Origin: Adiantum capillus-veneris
Lineage: Eukaryota > Streptophyta > Polypodiopsida > Polypodiales > Pteridaceae
DNA: 64,000 nucleotides
Assembly (NCBI GenBank): GCA_014529385.2
Contig: CM043970.1
Location: forward strand, 67,044,567-67,108,566
Direction: 5' to 3'
Positions 24,008-35,700 of the stretch are shown here, in pieces. Numbering within the stretch: position 1 is the first letter of the stretch; every line of letters starts with the position of its first letter. A model generated the notes under the pieces. It did no database searches and was not told the DNA's origin. It worked only from the letters and a program-made list of their open reading frames with translations. The translations under genes were made by a program, and so were the position numbers.

Positions 24008-24564
24008 TCAAGTAAAGTTATAGTCAGCAAACAACTCTTCTCCTGCTTCAACTTGACAAATAGTCTCAATGCATACATGGCCATATTCTTCTGACTTGAT
24101 GTGTGAAGAGGTGCATTTATGCCAAGGTGGCAAATTTGGATCAAATGTATAGCGTACGTTGGGACAGACATTTGTACTGTGAGAACTATTTATATAGCCC
24201 GACACGTTTCCTTCTTCTACACAACCAATAATGTATGATTGATCTTCCTCTTCTTCTATGTTTGGATCCTCTAGAAGAGAATATTTATAAGCTCTTGGAA
24301 ATATTTTGCATATCTTTTTCCAGTCTTGAAATCTATACTTATGCCCTCCATAGTTTAGAATAGTCAAACCACTTTCCAGGGTAGTATGCACAAATAGCCC
24401 ATAACCAGCTCCTTCAATACATGAAAGTCGCACTTCAAAATCCACACCGTTAATATGGAAAATTACATCTTTGGGAATAGGAAAAGTTGGTGTCCCAAAA
24501 GGATCTTCATGCCAATCATAGTGTGAAATACATCTAGTTTTTATATCACTTAACTCCTTTGTGT
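24008..24564 (-). CDS. SET-domain protein, terminal exon
   Basis: The minus-strand exon begins after a TTCTTTTTGCAG acceptor at 24565 and ends at a stop after ADYNFT. It carries the core SET signature: SCIEGAGYGLFVH (SAM-binding region), ILNYGG, GYINSSHSTNVCPNV (the N..PN substrate and cofactor segment) and VEAGEELFADYNF (the GEEL.xDY catalytic-tyrosine box). SET proteins methylate lysines, often on histones. Upstream exons, and any pre-SET or targeting domain, are not visible. The 3' end has no post-SET cysteine cluster. About 180 residues is complete for a minimal SET fold but short for a plant chromatin regulator, so it may be a captured last exon. Confidence 0.75.
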
Positions 24565-24739
24565 CTGCAAAAAGAAGAAAATATTATGCATAAAATAATG
24601 ACAATATCAAAGAAAGATATCATTATTTTATAGTCCAATAGGTCCATTGTATGGAAGACTTAGAGTGCCTCTTACATGGTGCCTCCAAGGTTTCCAAAAA
24701 ATAAAATCATTGGAAAAAAAAGGCCACTGTGTCTCCAAT

Positions 24740-26850
24740 CTATTGCCCATTTGAAGCATAGAGAGAACCAAGGTCCACCACTTGTCCAAGCTAGACATGG
24801 AGCATTGACACAAGATCCAACACTTATCCAAGAACCCTATAGTATATGTGGTAACATGGGATGCATTGATGCAACAAAAGTAGTCTAGCCTCCTCATCCA
24901 TCTCTTTTTTCTTGTAGCCTAGAGGGATTAGTTTCAAGGTCTATCACTAGTCAAAAACTACACATAGAACATTGATACAAGGTTCCACCACATGTGAAAC
25001 CTATCATCTCTAGTAGCATGGATGGTTTGATATCAAGGTTCATCGCGTGTCCTACCTATACTCTATTGTAGCATATAGATTCTGGTTTGGTGGTACTACA
25101 CTTGTCCAAACTTGGCTTGTTGTTGATATCTGGAGGTAATCAAGGGTCCTCCACTTGTCCAAGTTAGGCATATAAAACAATTGCAAGGTCCACCATGTGT
25201 ACAACATATGATTGATTATAGCATGCATGGTCTTATTTCATGGGCAACCATCTTCTCTCCAACATGTGTCCAACCTCGGCTCCATTGAAGCATGGAGAGA
25301 AGCAAGGTCCACCACTTATCAAAGCTATTATTTTCTCCCAGTGCTTTCAAAACCCATAATACGTTGTACATGGGGGGGGGGGATTCTTGTTTCAAGGTCC
25401 ACCCCTTGGCTAAGATTGGATCCATTGAAACATAAAGAGAAGCAAGCTCTACCATTTGTCCAAGCTAGGAGCCATTGAAACATGAAAACCCCATAATATG
25501 TTGTATACGAGGGGTGTTTTTCAAGGTCTACCACTTGTCTAAGCTATGGTCCATTGGAACATGGAGAGAAGCAAAGCTCCACCACTTTTCTAAGCTAGGA
25601 TCCATTGAAACATGGAGAGAAGCAAGCTCCATTGTTTGTCTAAGCTAGGCTCCATTGGAACATGGAGAAAACAAGCTCCACCACTTGCCTATTATTGCAT
25701 AGAGATTCTGGTTTGAAGGTCCACCACTTGTCCAACCTTGCCTTCATGTATGGAGATAATCAAGAGTGCAATGCTTCTCTAAGCTAGGGACATAAAAGAG
25801 TTTCAAGGTCCACTACATATACGATCTATGATGGGTTGTAGCATGGGAGGTTTCATTTTAAGGTTGACCACTTCTCCAGCTCCGCTTGTCCAACCTCAGA
25901 TCCATTGAAGAATGGAGAATAAAGGTGTACCAACTCTCCAAAATAGGCAGGACAATCTCTATAAAACCCATGAATTGTTAATATATGCTATGCTGTGGAG
26001 TTTTGTTTGAAGTTCCACTCCTTATCCAAGCTACAATCCATTGAAGCATGGAACTAAGTAAGATATATCTCTAGTCCAAGATAGGATCCATTGAAACATA
26101 GAGAGAATCAAGGTCCACCACTTGTCCAAGCTATGCATGGGTAATTGATATAAGGACCACTACGTTTTCACCTATACTATGCTCTATCATGGATGGTTTC
26201 ATATCCTACCAATTTTCCAACCTATTTAGTAGGTTGTATTATGGGGGTTTGGTTTCAAGGTACTTCACTTGTCTGAGGTGGGTTCCATTGAACCATGGAG
26301 AGAAACTATGTCTACCACTTGTCCGAAATATGCTCCTTTAAAACATAAAAACAAGGTCCACCACTTGTCCAAGCTAAAGTTTCTCTCCATTGAAGCATGG
26401 AGAGAAACAAGGTCTACCACCTGTCCAAAATATGCTCCATTGAAACATAAAAGCAAGGTCCACCACTTGTCCAAGCTAATATAACAAATGGGTGTTGGTT
26501 ACAAGGTGTACCACACTTGTCTAAACTAGTCTTCATGCAAGGTCTACCACATGTCCAAGCTATATGAGCTTGTTTTGAAGGTCTACCACACCTCTTGAAA
26601 TTAGGATCCATGTAAGGTCCACCTTTTGTCAAGCTATGCATTTAATGAGTACTAAAACTAAGTAAATTGCAGTACTTAAATACCTTTCCAAGCTCATTAA
26701 GATTTTGGTCTCTAAGGCCGGCCACCACCACATGTCTAATCTATGCTCTAATTGATTACTTATGCTATTTCTCTCAAAGTCCAAACATAAGCTCCCTTCT
26801 AGCAAGGTTAGTTTAAATTTAGGCTCCAGCACCTGTCTAAGCTAGGTTCA
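24740..26850. repeat. Satellite-like array, second block (reverse orientation)
   Basis: Copies of AAGGTCCACCACTTGTCCA and CTCCATTGAAACATGGAGAG variants, loosely ordered, all in the opposite orientation to 13.5-21.3 kb. Units here are more diverged than at 35-42 kb and do not form clean higher-order repeats. It contains an unusual run of ten Gs near 25372-25381. No gene is seen. Confidence 0.85.
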
Positions 26851-27150
26851 ATTTATGAAGCATCACCATTTAACCATGCTACGATCTAATGTATCATATC
26901 AAGGGGGTATTGATAAAAGGTCCAAAACTTATTGAGTTCAAGCTCTTAAGTAATTAAGTCTTTGTGAGTATTAAATGTTTTAGTTTTAGTCTACAGATCC
27001 ACCATTCAAAAACTCAAGTAATTTACTATTTACATTCAAACCTTGAATGCTTGAGATAAAAAATACAAACTCAATCAATACTATATAAAGCAAAATCTAA
27101 CATTAAGAGTATCAAATCAGTAACAAGAAACACTAACATGCACAAGAAAC
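26851..27150. other. AT-rich spacer
   Basis: No gene and no array motif. It would be the 3' flank of the ParB-like gene. Confidence 0.4.
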
Positions 27151-29814
27151 TCAAAACATACGTGTCTCCATTTCCAAAAAGTCCTCCATTGACAGAGGAT
27201 GGTGTTGTTGTTGTTCTTCTTCTCTTTGTGGAGAGCACTCCTCTGTAACAGGCACAATGTCGCCTGATTGCGAAGTGGATTGTTGAAGTCCAGCCCATTT
27301 TTCTATATCTTCATGAGACTTAACAAAGTCTAGCAGCATGGTCTCCACGCTTTTTGCCTCCTCCACACTATCAATTAAGCAGATAACTTCTTTTTTCTGT
27401 TGTATTCCTTCTTGTGCAACCAAGGAGCCATCACCAAAAACATCAACAAGCTTGCGGTCTTCAAAACAATATGTACGAATGTAGTGCTTGACCAAAGCTC
27501 TTTTTTTGGCCTCCAAATATTGCAAATCTGACATATCGTTATCTGCTACTTGAAGAAGAGAACAATCAATTGGCATGGGATGTTCCTCTGATCTTCTTCT
27601 CAGGTCTTCAAATGCATTGCCTTGTCCCAAGAAGGCAATAACTGTTAGGAATTGAATTGCTCCTTTGCAAGGAGCTGATGGAAAGTGATGCAATGCACCA
27701 CAACAATGGTAGCTCAATTATCTCCCATGGCGTGAAAGGCACATTGCAATTTTGTGAAGTTAGTGAAATCCACAAATGCAAGAAAGACAAATCCAGGATC
27801 TGTTGACCCTCCAGCAATAGCCAAGATCCCATCCAAAGCATTGTTAAATGTCTCCTCACTCCACTTCAAATTGCCTCCAACGTTTTTTGTCATATCTAAA
27901 ACACATAAGCCAATAGGCACTTTATTATTGAAGTGGCGCATCAAGTAGAGATTGCCTTCCATTTGTAGGCTCACCACATAGATTGACCATGGCAAATCTC
28001 TAGGCTCAGTTTTCTCCTTTTGAAGGTGAATTGCCCATTGCATGTATTTTATTGCTCCATCTGGAAAAGCCATTTTCTTTGTTCCACGCGTCAAACTAGA
28101 TCTGATCCATTCCTCGCATAGCATTAAAATTGTTTTATAAACAACATCATTGATGTTATACATTTTGACCACCTCCTCCCAGTCTTTACATGGTGAAGAC
28201 TCATTCAAATTGTTGAAGCCTTCAAGAAGTGCATCTTGAATCAATTTGTCTTGCTTCAACTGCTTGATTCGATCTCATACATGTCAGTTGCATCACCATC
28301 CTTTGCACTCTTTGACAGTAAAATCTTCTCATCTCTAATCTCTTCTTGAATAGTCTTTACCTCTGATTCCTCAAGGCCACAAAGATATCTAAATACAGTT
28401 GTTGGGGGTTTCTTATTCTCCTCTTCTAGATTTTCAATGATTTCTATCCAGCAATCATAAACTAAATCAGAGTAGGTGACCATGTGTGCCTGTTTAGCAA
28501 TCCAACTTGCTGCTGCACTCATTCTTGCCAATCGAAGAAAACCCTGAAAAGAAATAGAGAAATAATTAAACTATTGAGCAAGATTTGTTAATTAAACACT
28601 ATCAAAAAGACAAAGAAAATAACTTACATCCCATCCGGCACGAGATGCATGTCCCTCTGCAATTCCACTTGCTGCCTTTGGTGGTCGTCCTGAGAAGATC
28701 CATTGACTCCGTAAATGTCTCAATATTTGGCTGTAAGGTTGCTTGACATACAATGCCTGAGCCTCCTCATTTGCAATGGCAGATATAGCAGTTGCAACAA
28801 ATGGAGGAGCATTCACAACAATGCGAGCCTTTCTAAATTTATACACGCTAATCAGTCTTTCAAAGATCTCTTTGTTGTTTTGTTCATTGTGAAGCAAAAC
28901 TTTTGCAGCATAGATTGAATGCTGCCCATCAAGAATCCAATAATGATAATCTTTAATTTTTTGCTCCTCTACCTCTTCTACTGCCAAAGGAGTCCCCTTC
29001 TTTGATTTTGCATTTCGAACAGGCATCAAATATGCACATGCTGCAGGCTTGGTCGTACTCCGTGAAAATCCAAATAACACACTTTCAGCGTGTTTTTTAT
29101 CCATAATACGTGCATTATAGTGATCAGGAGCAAGCCAACAATTTTGAATAGGGATATCAAATTCCCTATATTGGAAAGGAAAATAATTTATGTACTTATT
29201 CATTCCACCTGTATCTTTTTCTTGTCCTTTCATGGCCTCAGCTTCTAAAACATCTGGATCCACAATTCTCATCTTTGACATTGAACCCTCTGTTGATGAG
29301 GATGCCAAAGATGCCTTGTCTACATCCAAAATGGAGCTAGTTCGCTTAGCTTCTACTTTCTGCACTTTTGCTTGCTTCTTTGTGGATGGTGGTCGTGAAG
29401 CTTTCACCTTTTTCGTTGTAGTGTGGCAATGATGGAGCTTTGAAGTTGATCTGCTGTGATATTTGGATTTGATTCTGCAAACTTCCATCCTCGAGAAAAC
29501 ATTGTCTCTTCTTTGTTTCTAGACATGCGCTCCAATGCATATGCTCCTGGAGATAGTTGAAATTCTAGATTCATTGGAACTAGAATGTCAATGCATTCCA
29601 CCTCTGGATGACTATCAACTACAGAGACAGATGCTTCCACAACTTGTCCAACATCTTCAAACAAGCTGTCATTATCCTTTTTGGCAATAAATAGATGCAC
29701 CTTATGAAATTGTGCACCCTCTATACCATGTATGTCCAAATACCATTTCCTAAGATCATTGCAAGTATAGTCAACTGAGACAGCAACCCTTGCAACCTGT
29801 TTTTTTGGAGCCAT
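27151..29814 (-). pseudogene. ParB/DGQHR-like protein gene with one clear intron and three frame breaks
   Basis: The ATG at 29814 (MAPKKQVARVAVSVDYTC) lies five bases after a TTTGTTCAG acceptor. The first segment runs to 29404. After a one-base shift in an A-run the frame continues to 28628 with CWLAPDHYNARIMD and YHYWILDGQHSIYAAKVLL. The DGQHS box resembles the DGQHR/ParB-sulfiredoxin fold, seen in DNA-binding and nuclease proteins. A GTAAGTT donor (28627) and CTTTTCAG acceptor (28544) remove an 83-bp intron in phase 0. Two further one-base shifts lie near 28260 and 27716. The last segment has FPSAPCKGAIQFL and KHYIRTYCFE, and ends in a Glu/Gln-rich tail. The protein would be roughly 860 residues. 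The function of the C-terminal half is not recognised. The breaks may be real mutations or assembly errors. Confidence 0.62.
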
Positions 29815-29879
29815 CTTTCCTGAACAAAAAAAAACCAAATGTTATTTTAACATATACTTTTTTGTAATGGATTAAGTTT

Positions 29880-32800
29880 GTGTGAATACAAGTTCCACCA
29901 CTTGTTCAAGCTAGATCTAAGCAAGTATACATAGTGATCATTTAAGCTAGTAAACTAAGGGAAGGGAGAAGTAAGGTCCACCACTTGTCCAAGCTTAGCT
30001 CTAGACAACATGGAGAGATTGGAGGTCTACTAATTGTCTAATATAGGCTAACTATATTGAAACATAGAGAGAAGCAAAGGTCCACCACTTGTCCAATCTA
30101 GGGTCCATTGAAACATGGAGAGAAGGATGCTCCACCATTTGTCCAAAATAGGCTCCATTGAAACATGAAGAGAAACAAGATGCACCATGTCTTTGAGATG
30201 CTAGGCTCCATTGAAATACCTTAAACCCATGATATTTTGTATATGTGGGGTTTAAATTCAAGGTCCACCACTTGTCCAACCTATTATCCCTAGTAGCATG
30301 AGTGGTTTGGTCTCAAGATTCACCACTTTTCCACTCTATGTCATTATATTAAGAAGATCTGGGTGTTAAGGTCCACCACTTGTCCAACCTATAAGGCTAT
30401 ATCTTAAATGGTATTATTTACCACCACTTGGAATGCACATGATGGGTTTTACATAGGGGTACGGTTCCAAGGTCCACCACTTGTCCAAGCTAACTCTATT
30501 GAAACATAGAGAGAATCAAAGGTCCACCACTTGTCCAAGCTAGGCTCCATTGAAACATGGAGAGAAGGATGCTCCACCATTTGTCCAAGCCAGGTTTGAT
30601 TGAAACATGAAGAGAAGCAAGCTGCACCATGTCTCCAAAATGCTAGGCTCCATTGAAATATCTTAAACCCATGATATTTCGTACATGGGGGGTTTACATT
30701 CAAGGTCCACCACTTGTCCAACCTATTATCACTAGTAGCATGAGTGGTTTGATGTCAAGATTCACCACTTTTCTACTCTATGTCATTATATTAAGAAGAT
30801 CTGGGTGTTAAGGTCCACCACTTGTCCAACCTATAAGGCTATATCTTAAAGGGTATTCTTTCTCACCACTTGGAATGACCATGATAGGTTTTACATGGGG
30901 GTTTGGTTCCAAGTTCCACCACTTGTCCAAGCTAACTCTATTGAAACATAGAGAGAAGCAAAGGTCCACCACTTGTCTAAGCTAGGGTCCATTGAAACAT
31001 GGAGAGAAGGATGCTCCACCATTTGTCCAAGATAGGCTCCATTGAAACATGAAGAGAAGCAAGCTGCACCATGTCTCCAAGATGCTAAGATCCATTGAAA
31101 TACCTTAAACCCATGATATTTTGTACATGGGGAGTTTACATTCAAGGTCCACCACTTGTCCAACCTATTATCTCTAGTAGCATGAGTGGTTTGGTCTGAA
31201 GATTCACCACTTTTCCACTCTATGTCATTACGTTAAGAAGATCTGGGTGTTAAGGTCGACCACTTGTCCAACCTATAAGGGTATATCTTAAAGGGTATTC
31301 TTTCTCACCACTTGAAATGTCCATGATATGTTTTACATGGGGGTTTGGCTCCAAGGTCCACCACCTGTCCAAGCTAACTCTATTGAAACATAGAGAGAAA
31401 CAAAGGTCCACCACTTGTCCAAGCTAGGCTCCATTGAAACATGGAGAGAAGGATCCTCTACCATTTGTCGAAGCTAACTCTATTGAAACATGGGGGGTTT
31501 ACATTCAAGGTCCACCACTTGTCCAACCTATTAACGCTAGTAGCATGAGTGGTTTGGTCTCAAGATTCACCACTTTTTCACTCTATGTCATTATATTAAG
31601 AATATTTGGGTGTTAAGGTCCACCACTTGTCCAACCTATAAGGCTATATCTTAAGGGTTATTCTTTCTCACCACTTGGAGTGACCAGCATAGGTTTTACA
31701 TGGGGGTTTTGTTTCAAGGTCCACCACTTGTCCAAGCTAACTCTATTGAAACATAGAGAGAATCAAAGGTCCACCACTTGTCCAAGCTAGGGTCCATTGA
31801 AACATGGAGAGAAGGATGCTCCACCATTTGTCCAAGATACGCTCCATTGAAACATGAAGAGAAGCAAGCTACACCATGTCTCCAAGATGCTAGGCTCCAT
31901 TGAAATACCTCAAACCCATGATATTTTGTACATGGGGGGTTTACATTCAAGGTCCACCACTTGTCCAACCTATTATCTCTAGTAGCATGAGTGGTTTGGT
32001 CTCAAGATTCACCATTTTTCCACTCTATGTCATTCTATTAAGAATATATGGGTGCTAAGGTCCACCACTTGTCCAACCTATAAGGCCATATCTTAAACTT
32101 TATTCTTTCTCACCACTTGGAGTTACCAAGATAGGTTTTACATGGGAGTTTGGTTCCAAGGCCCACCACTTGTCCAAGCTAACTCTATGAAACATAGAGG
32201 AAGCAAAGGTCCACCACTTGTCCAAGCTAGGCTCCATTGAACATGGAGAGAAGGATGCTCCACCATTTGTCAAGGATAGGCTCCATTGAAACATGAAGGG
32301 AAGCAATCTGCACCATGTCTCCAAGATTCTAGGATCCATTGAAATACCTTAAAACCCACGATATTGTTTACAGTGGGGTTTAACGTCAAGGTCAGTCACT
32401 TTTCCAAGCTATTTCCCTAGTAGCACTAGTGGTTGGGTCTCAAGATTTACACTTTTCCACTCTATGTCGTTATATTATTGAAGATCTAGGTTCTAAGGTC
32501 GACCACTTGTCCAACCTATAAGGCTAGATCTTAAAGGGTATTATTTCTCACCACTTGGAATGACCATGATATGTTTTACATGGGGGTTTGGTTCAAGGTT
32601 CCACCACTTGTCCAAGCTAAACTCTATGGAAACATAGAGAGAAGCAAGGTCCACCACTTGTCCAAGCTAGGCTCCACTGAGACATTTAGAGAAGGATGAT
32701 CCCCCATTGGTGGAAGATAGGCTTCATTGAAACATGAAAAGAAGCAAGTTGCACCATGTCTCAAGATTCTAGGATCCATTGAAATACCTTAAACCCACGA

Positions 32801-35700
32801 TATTGTTTACATGTGGGGTTTAACGTCAAGGTCAGTCACTTTTCAAGCTATTATCCCTAGTAGCCTGAGTGGTTGGTCTCAAGATTCACCACTTTCACTC
32901 TATGTCATTTATAAAGAAGATCTAGGTGTTAAGGTCACCACTTGTCCAACCTATAAGCGTATTTTTAAAGGGTATTCTTTCTCACCACTTGAAATGTCCA
33001 TGATATGTTTACATAGGGGTTTAGTTCCAAGGTCCACCACTTATCCAAGCTAACTTTATTTTCTCATAGAGAGAAGCAAAAGGTCCACCACTTGTCCAAG
33101 CTAGGTCCATTGAAACATGGAGAGAGGATGCTCCACCATTTGTCGAAGCTAACTCTATTGAAACATGGAAGGTTTACATTCAAGGTCCACCAGTGTTCCA
33201 ACCTATTAAACGCTAGTAGCATGAGGGGTTTGGTCTCAAGATTCACCACTTTTTCACTCTGTGTTATTATATTAAGAATATGTGGGTATTAAGGTCCACC
33301 ACTTGTCCAACCTATAGACTATATCTTAATGGTTTTCTTTCTGACCACTTGGAGTGACCATGAAGGTTTTACATGGGGGGTTGGTTCAAGGTCCACCACT
33401 TGTCCAAGCTAACTCTATTCAAACATAGAGAGAAGCAAAGGTCCACCACTTGTCTAAGCTAGGGTCTATTTAAACATGGAGAGAAGGTGCTCACCATTTG
33501 TCCAAGATAGACTCCATTGAAACATGAAGAGAAGCAAGCTGCACAGATCTCCCCCCAGATTCTAGACTCCATCGAAATACTTAAACCCACGTTATTTTGT
33601 ACTTGGGGAGTTTACATTCAAGATCAACAATTTGTCCAACCTATTATCGCTAGTAGCATGAGTGGTTTGGTCTCAAGATTCACCACTTTTCCACTCTCTA
33701 TCATTATATTAAGATATTTGGGTGTTAAGGTCCACCACTTGTCCATCCTATAAGACTATATCTTAATGGTTATTCTTTCTCACCTCTTGAAAGACTATAT
33801 CTTAATGGTTATCCCTAGCTATTATTGCTAGTAGCGTGAGTGGTTTGGTCTCAAGATTCACCACTTTTATTAAGAATATGTGGGTGTTAAGGTCCACCAC
33901 TTGTCAACCTATAAGGCTACATCTTAAAGGTTATTCTTTCTTACTACTTGGAGTGACCATGATAGGTTTTACATGGGGGTTTGGTTCCAAGGTCCACCAC
34001 TTGTCCAAGCTAACTCTATTGAAACATAGAGAGAAAGCAAAGGTCCACCCCTTGTCTAAGCTAGGGTCCATTGAAACATGGAGAGAAGGATGCTCCACCA
34101 TTTGTCCAAGGTAGGCTCCATTGAAACATGAGGAGAATCAAGGTGCACCATGACTCCAAGATGCTAGGCTCCATCGAAAAACATTAAACCCATGATATGT
34201 CGTAGATGGGGGTTTACATTCAAGGTCCAACACTTGTCCAAGCTATTATTGGTAGTAGCCTGAGTGGTTTGGTCTCAAGATTCACCACTTTTCCACTCTA
34301 TGTCATTATATTAAGAATATGCGCGTGTTAAGGTCCACCACTTGTCCAACCTATAAGGCTACATCTTAAAGGTTATTCTTTATTACCACTTGGAGTGACC
34401 ATGATAGGTTTTACATGGGGTTTGGTTCCAAGGTCCACCACTTGTCCAAGCTAACTCTATTGAAACATAGAGAGAAACAAAGGTCCACCACTTGTCCAAG
34501 CTAGGGTCCATTGAAACATGGAGAGAAGGATGCTCCACCATTTGTCCAAGATAGGCTCCATTGAAACATGACGAGAAGCAAGCTGCACCATGTCTCCAAG
34601 ATGCTAGGCTCCATCGAAATACATTAAACCACGATATTTCGTAGATGAGGGGTTTACATTCAAGGTCCACCACTTGTCCAAGCTATTATTGCTAGTAGCG
34701 TGAGTGGTTTGGTCTCAAGATTCACCACTTTTTATTAAGAATATGTGGGTGTTTAAGGTCCACCACTTGTCCAACCTATAAGGCTACATCTTAAAGGTTA
34801 TTCTTTCTTACTACTTGGAGTGACCATGATAGGTTTTACATGGGGGTTTGGTTCCAAGGTCCACCACTTGTCCAAGCTAACTCTATTCAAACATAGAGAG
34901 AAGCAAAGGTCCACCCCTTGTCTAAGCTAGGGTCCATTGAAACATGGAGAGAAGGATGCTCCACCATTTGTCCAAGGTAGGCTCCATTCAAACATGAGGA
35001 GAAGCAAGGTGCACCATGTCTCCAGATGCTAGGCTCCATCGAAAAACATTAAAACCCACGATATGTCGTAGATGAGGGGTTTACATTCAAGGTCCACACT
35101 TGTCCAAGCTATTATTGCTAGTAGCCTGAGTGGTTTGGTCTCAAGATTCACCACTTTTCCACTCTATGTCATTATATTAAGAATATGCGCGTGTTAAGGT
35201 CCACCACTTGTCCAACCTATAAGGCTACATCTGAAAGGTTATTCTCTATTACCACTTGGAGTGACCATGATAGGTTTTACATGGGGGTTTGGTTCCAAGG
35301 TCCACCACTTGTCCAAGCTGACTCTATTGAAACATAGAGAGAAACAAAGGTCCACCACTTGTCCAAGCTAGGGTCCATTGAAACATGGAGAGAAGGATGC
35401 TCCACCATTTGTCCAAGATAGGATCCATTGAAACATGACGAGAAGCAAGCTGCACCATGTCTCCAAGATGCTAGGCTCCATCCAAATACATTAAACCCAC
35501 GATATTTCGTAGATGAGGGGTTTACATTCAAGGTCCACCACTTGTCACAGCTATTATTGCTAGTAGCCTGAGTGGTTTGGTCTCAAGATTCACCACTTTT
35601 ATTAAGAATATGTGGGTGTTAAGGTCCACCACTTGTCCAACCTATAAGGCTACATCTTAAAGGTTATTCTTTCTTACTACTTGGAGTGACCATGATAGGT
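29880..35700. repeat. Satellite-like array, third block, older part (reverse orientation)
   Basis: Composite units of about 430-450 bp, each containing GGTCCACCACTTGTCCAAGC several times, CTCCATTGAAACATGGAGAG-like arms, TTACATGGGGGTTTGG, and CCTATAAGGCTATATC blocks. Units between 29.9 and 32.1 kb are well ordered. Those at 32.1-34.2 kb carry many small deletions and one out-of-order partial copy (33.78-33.9 kb). The 60-100 residue frames here are translations of the repeat. Confidence 0.92.
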
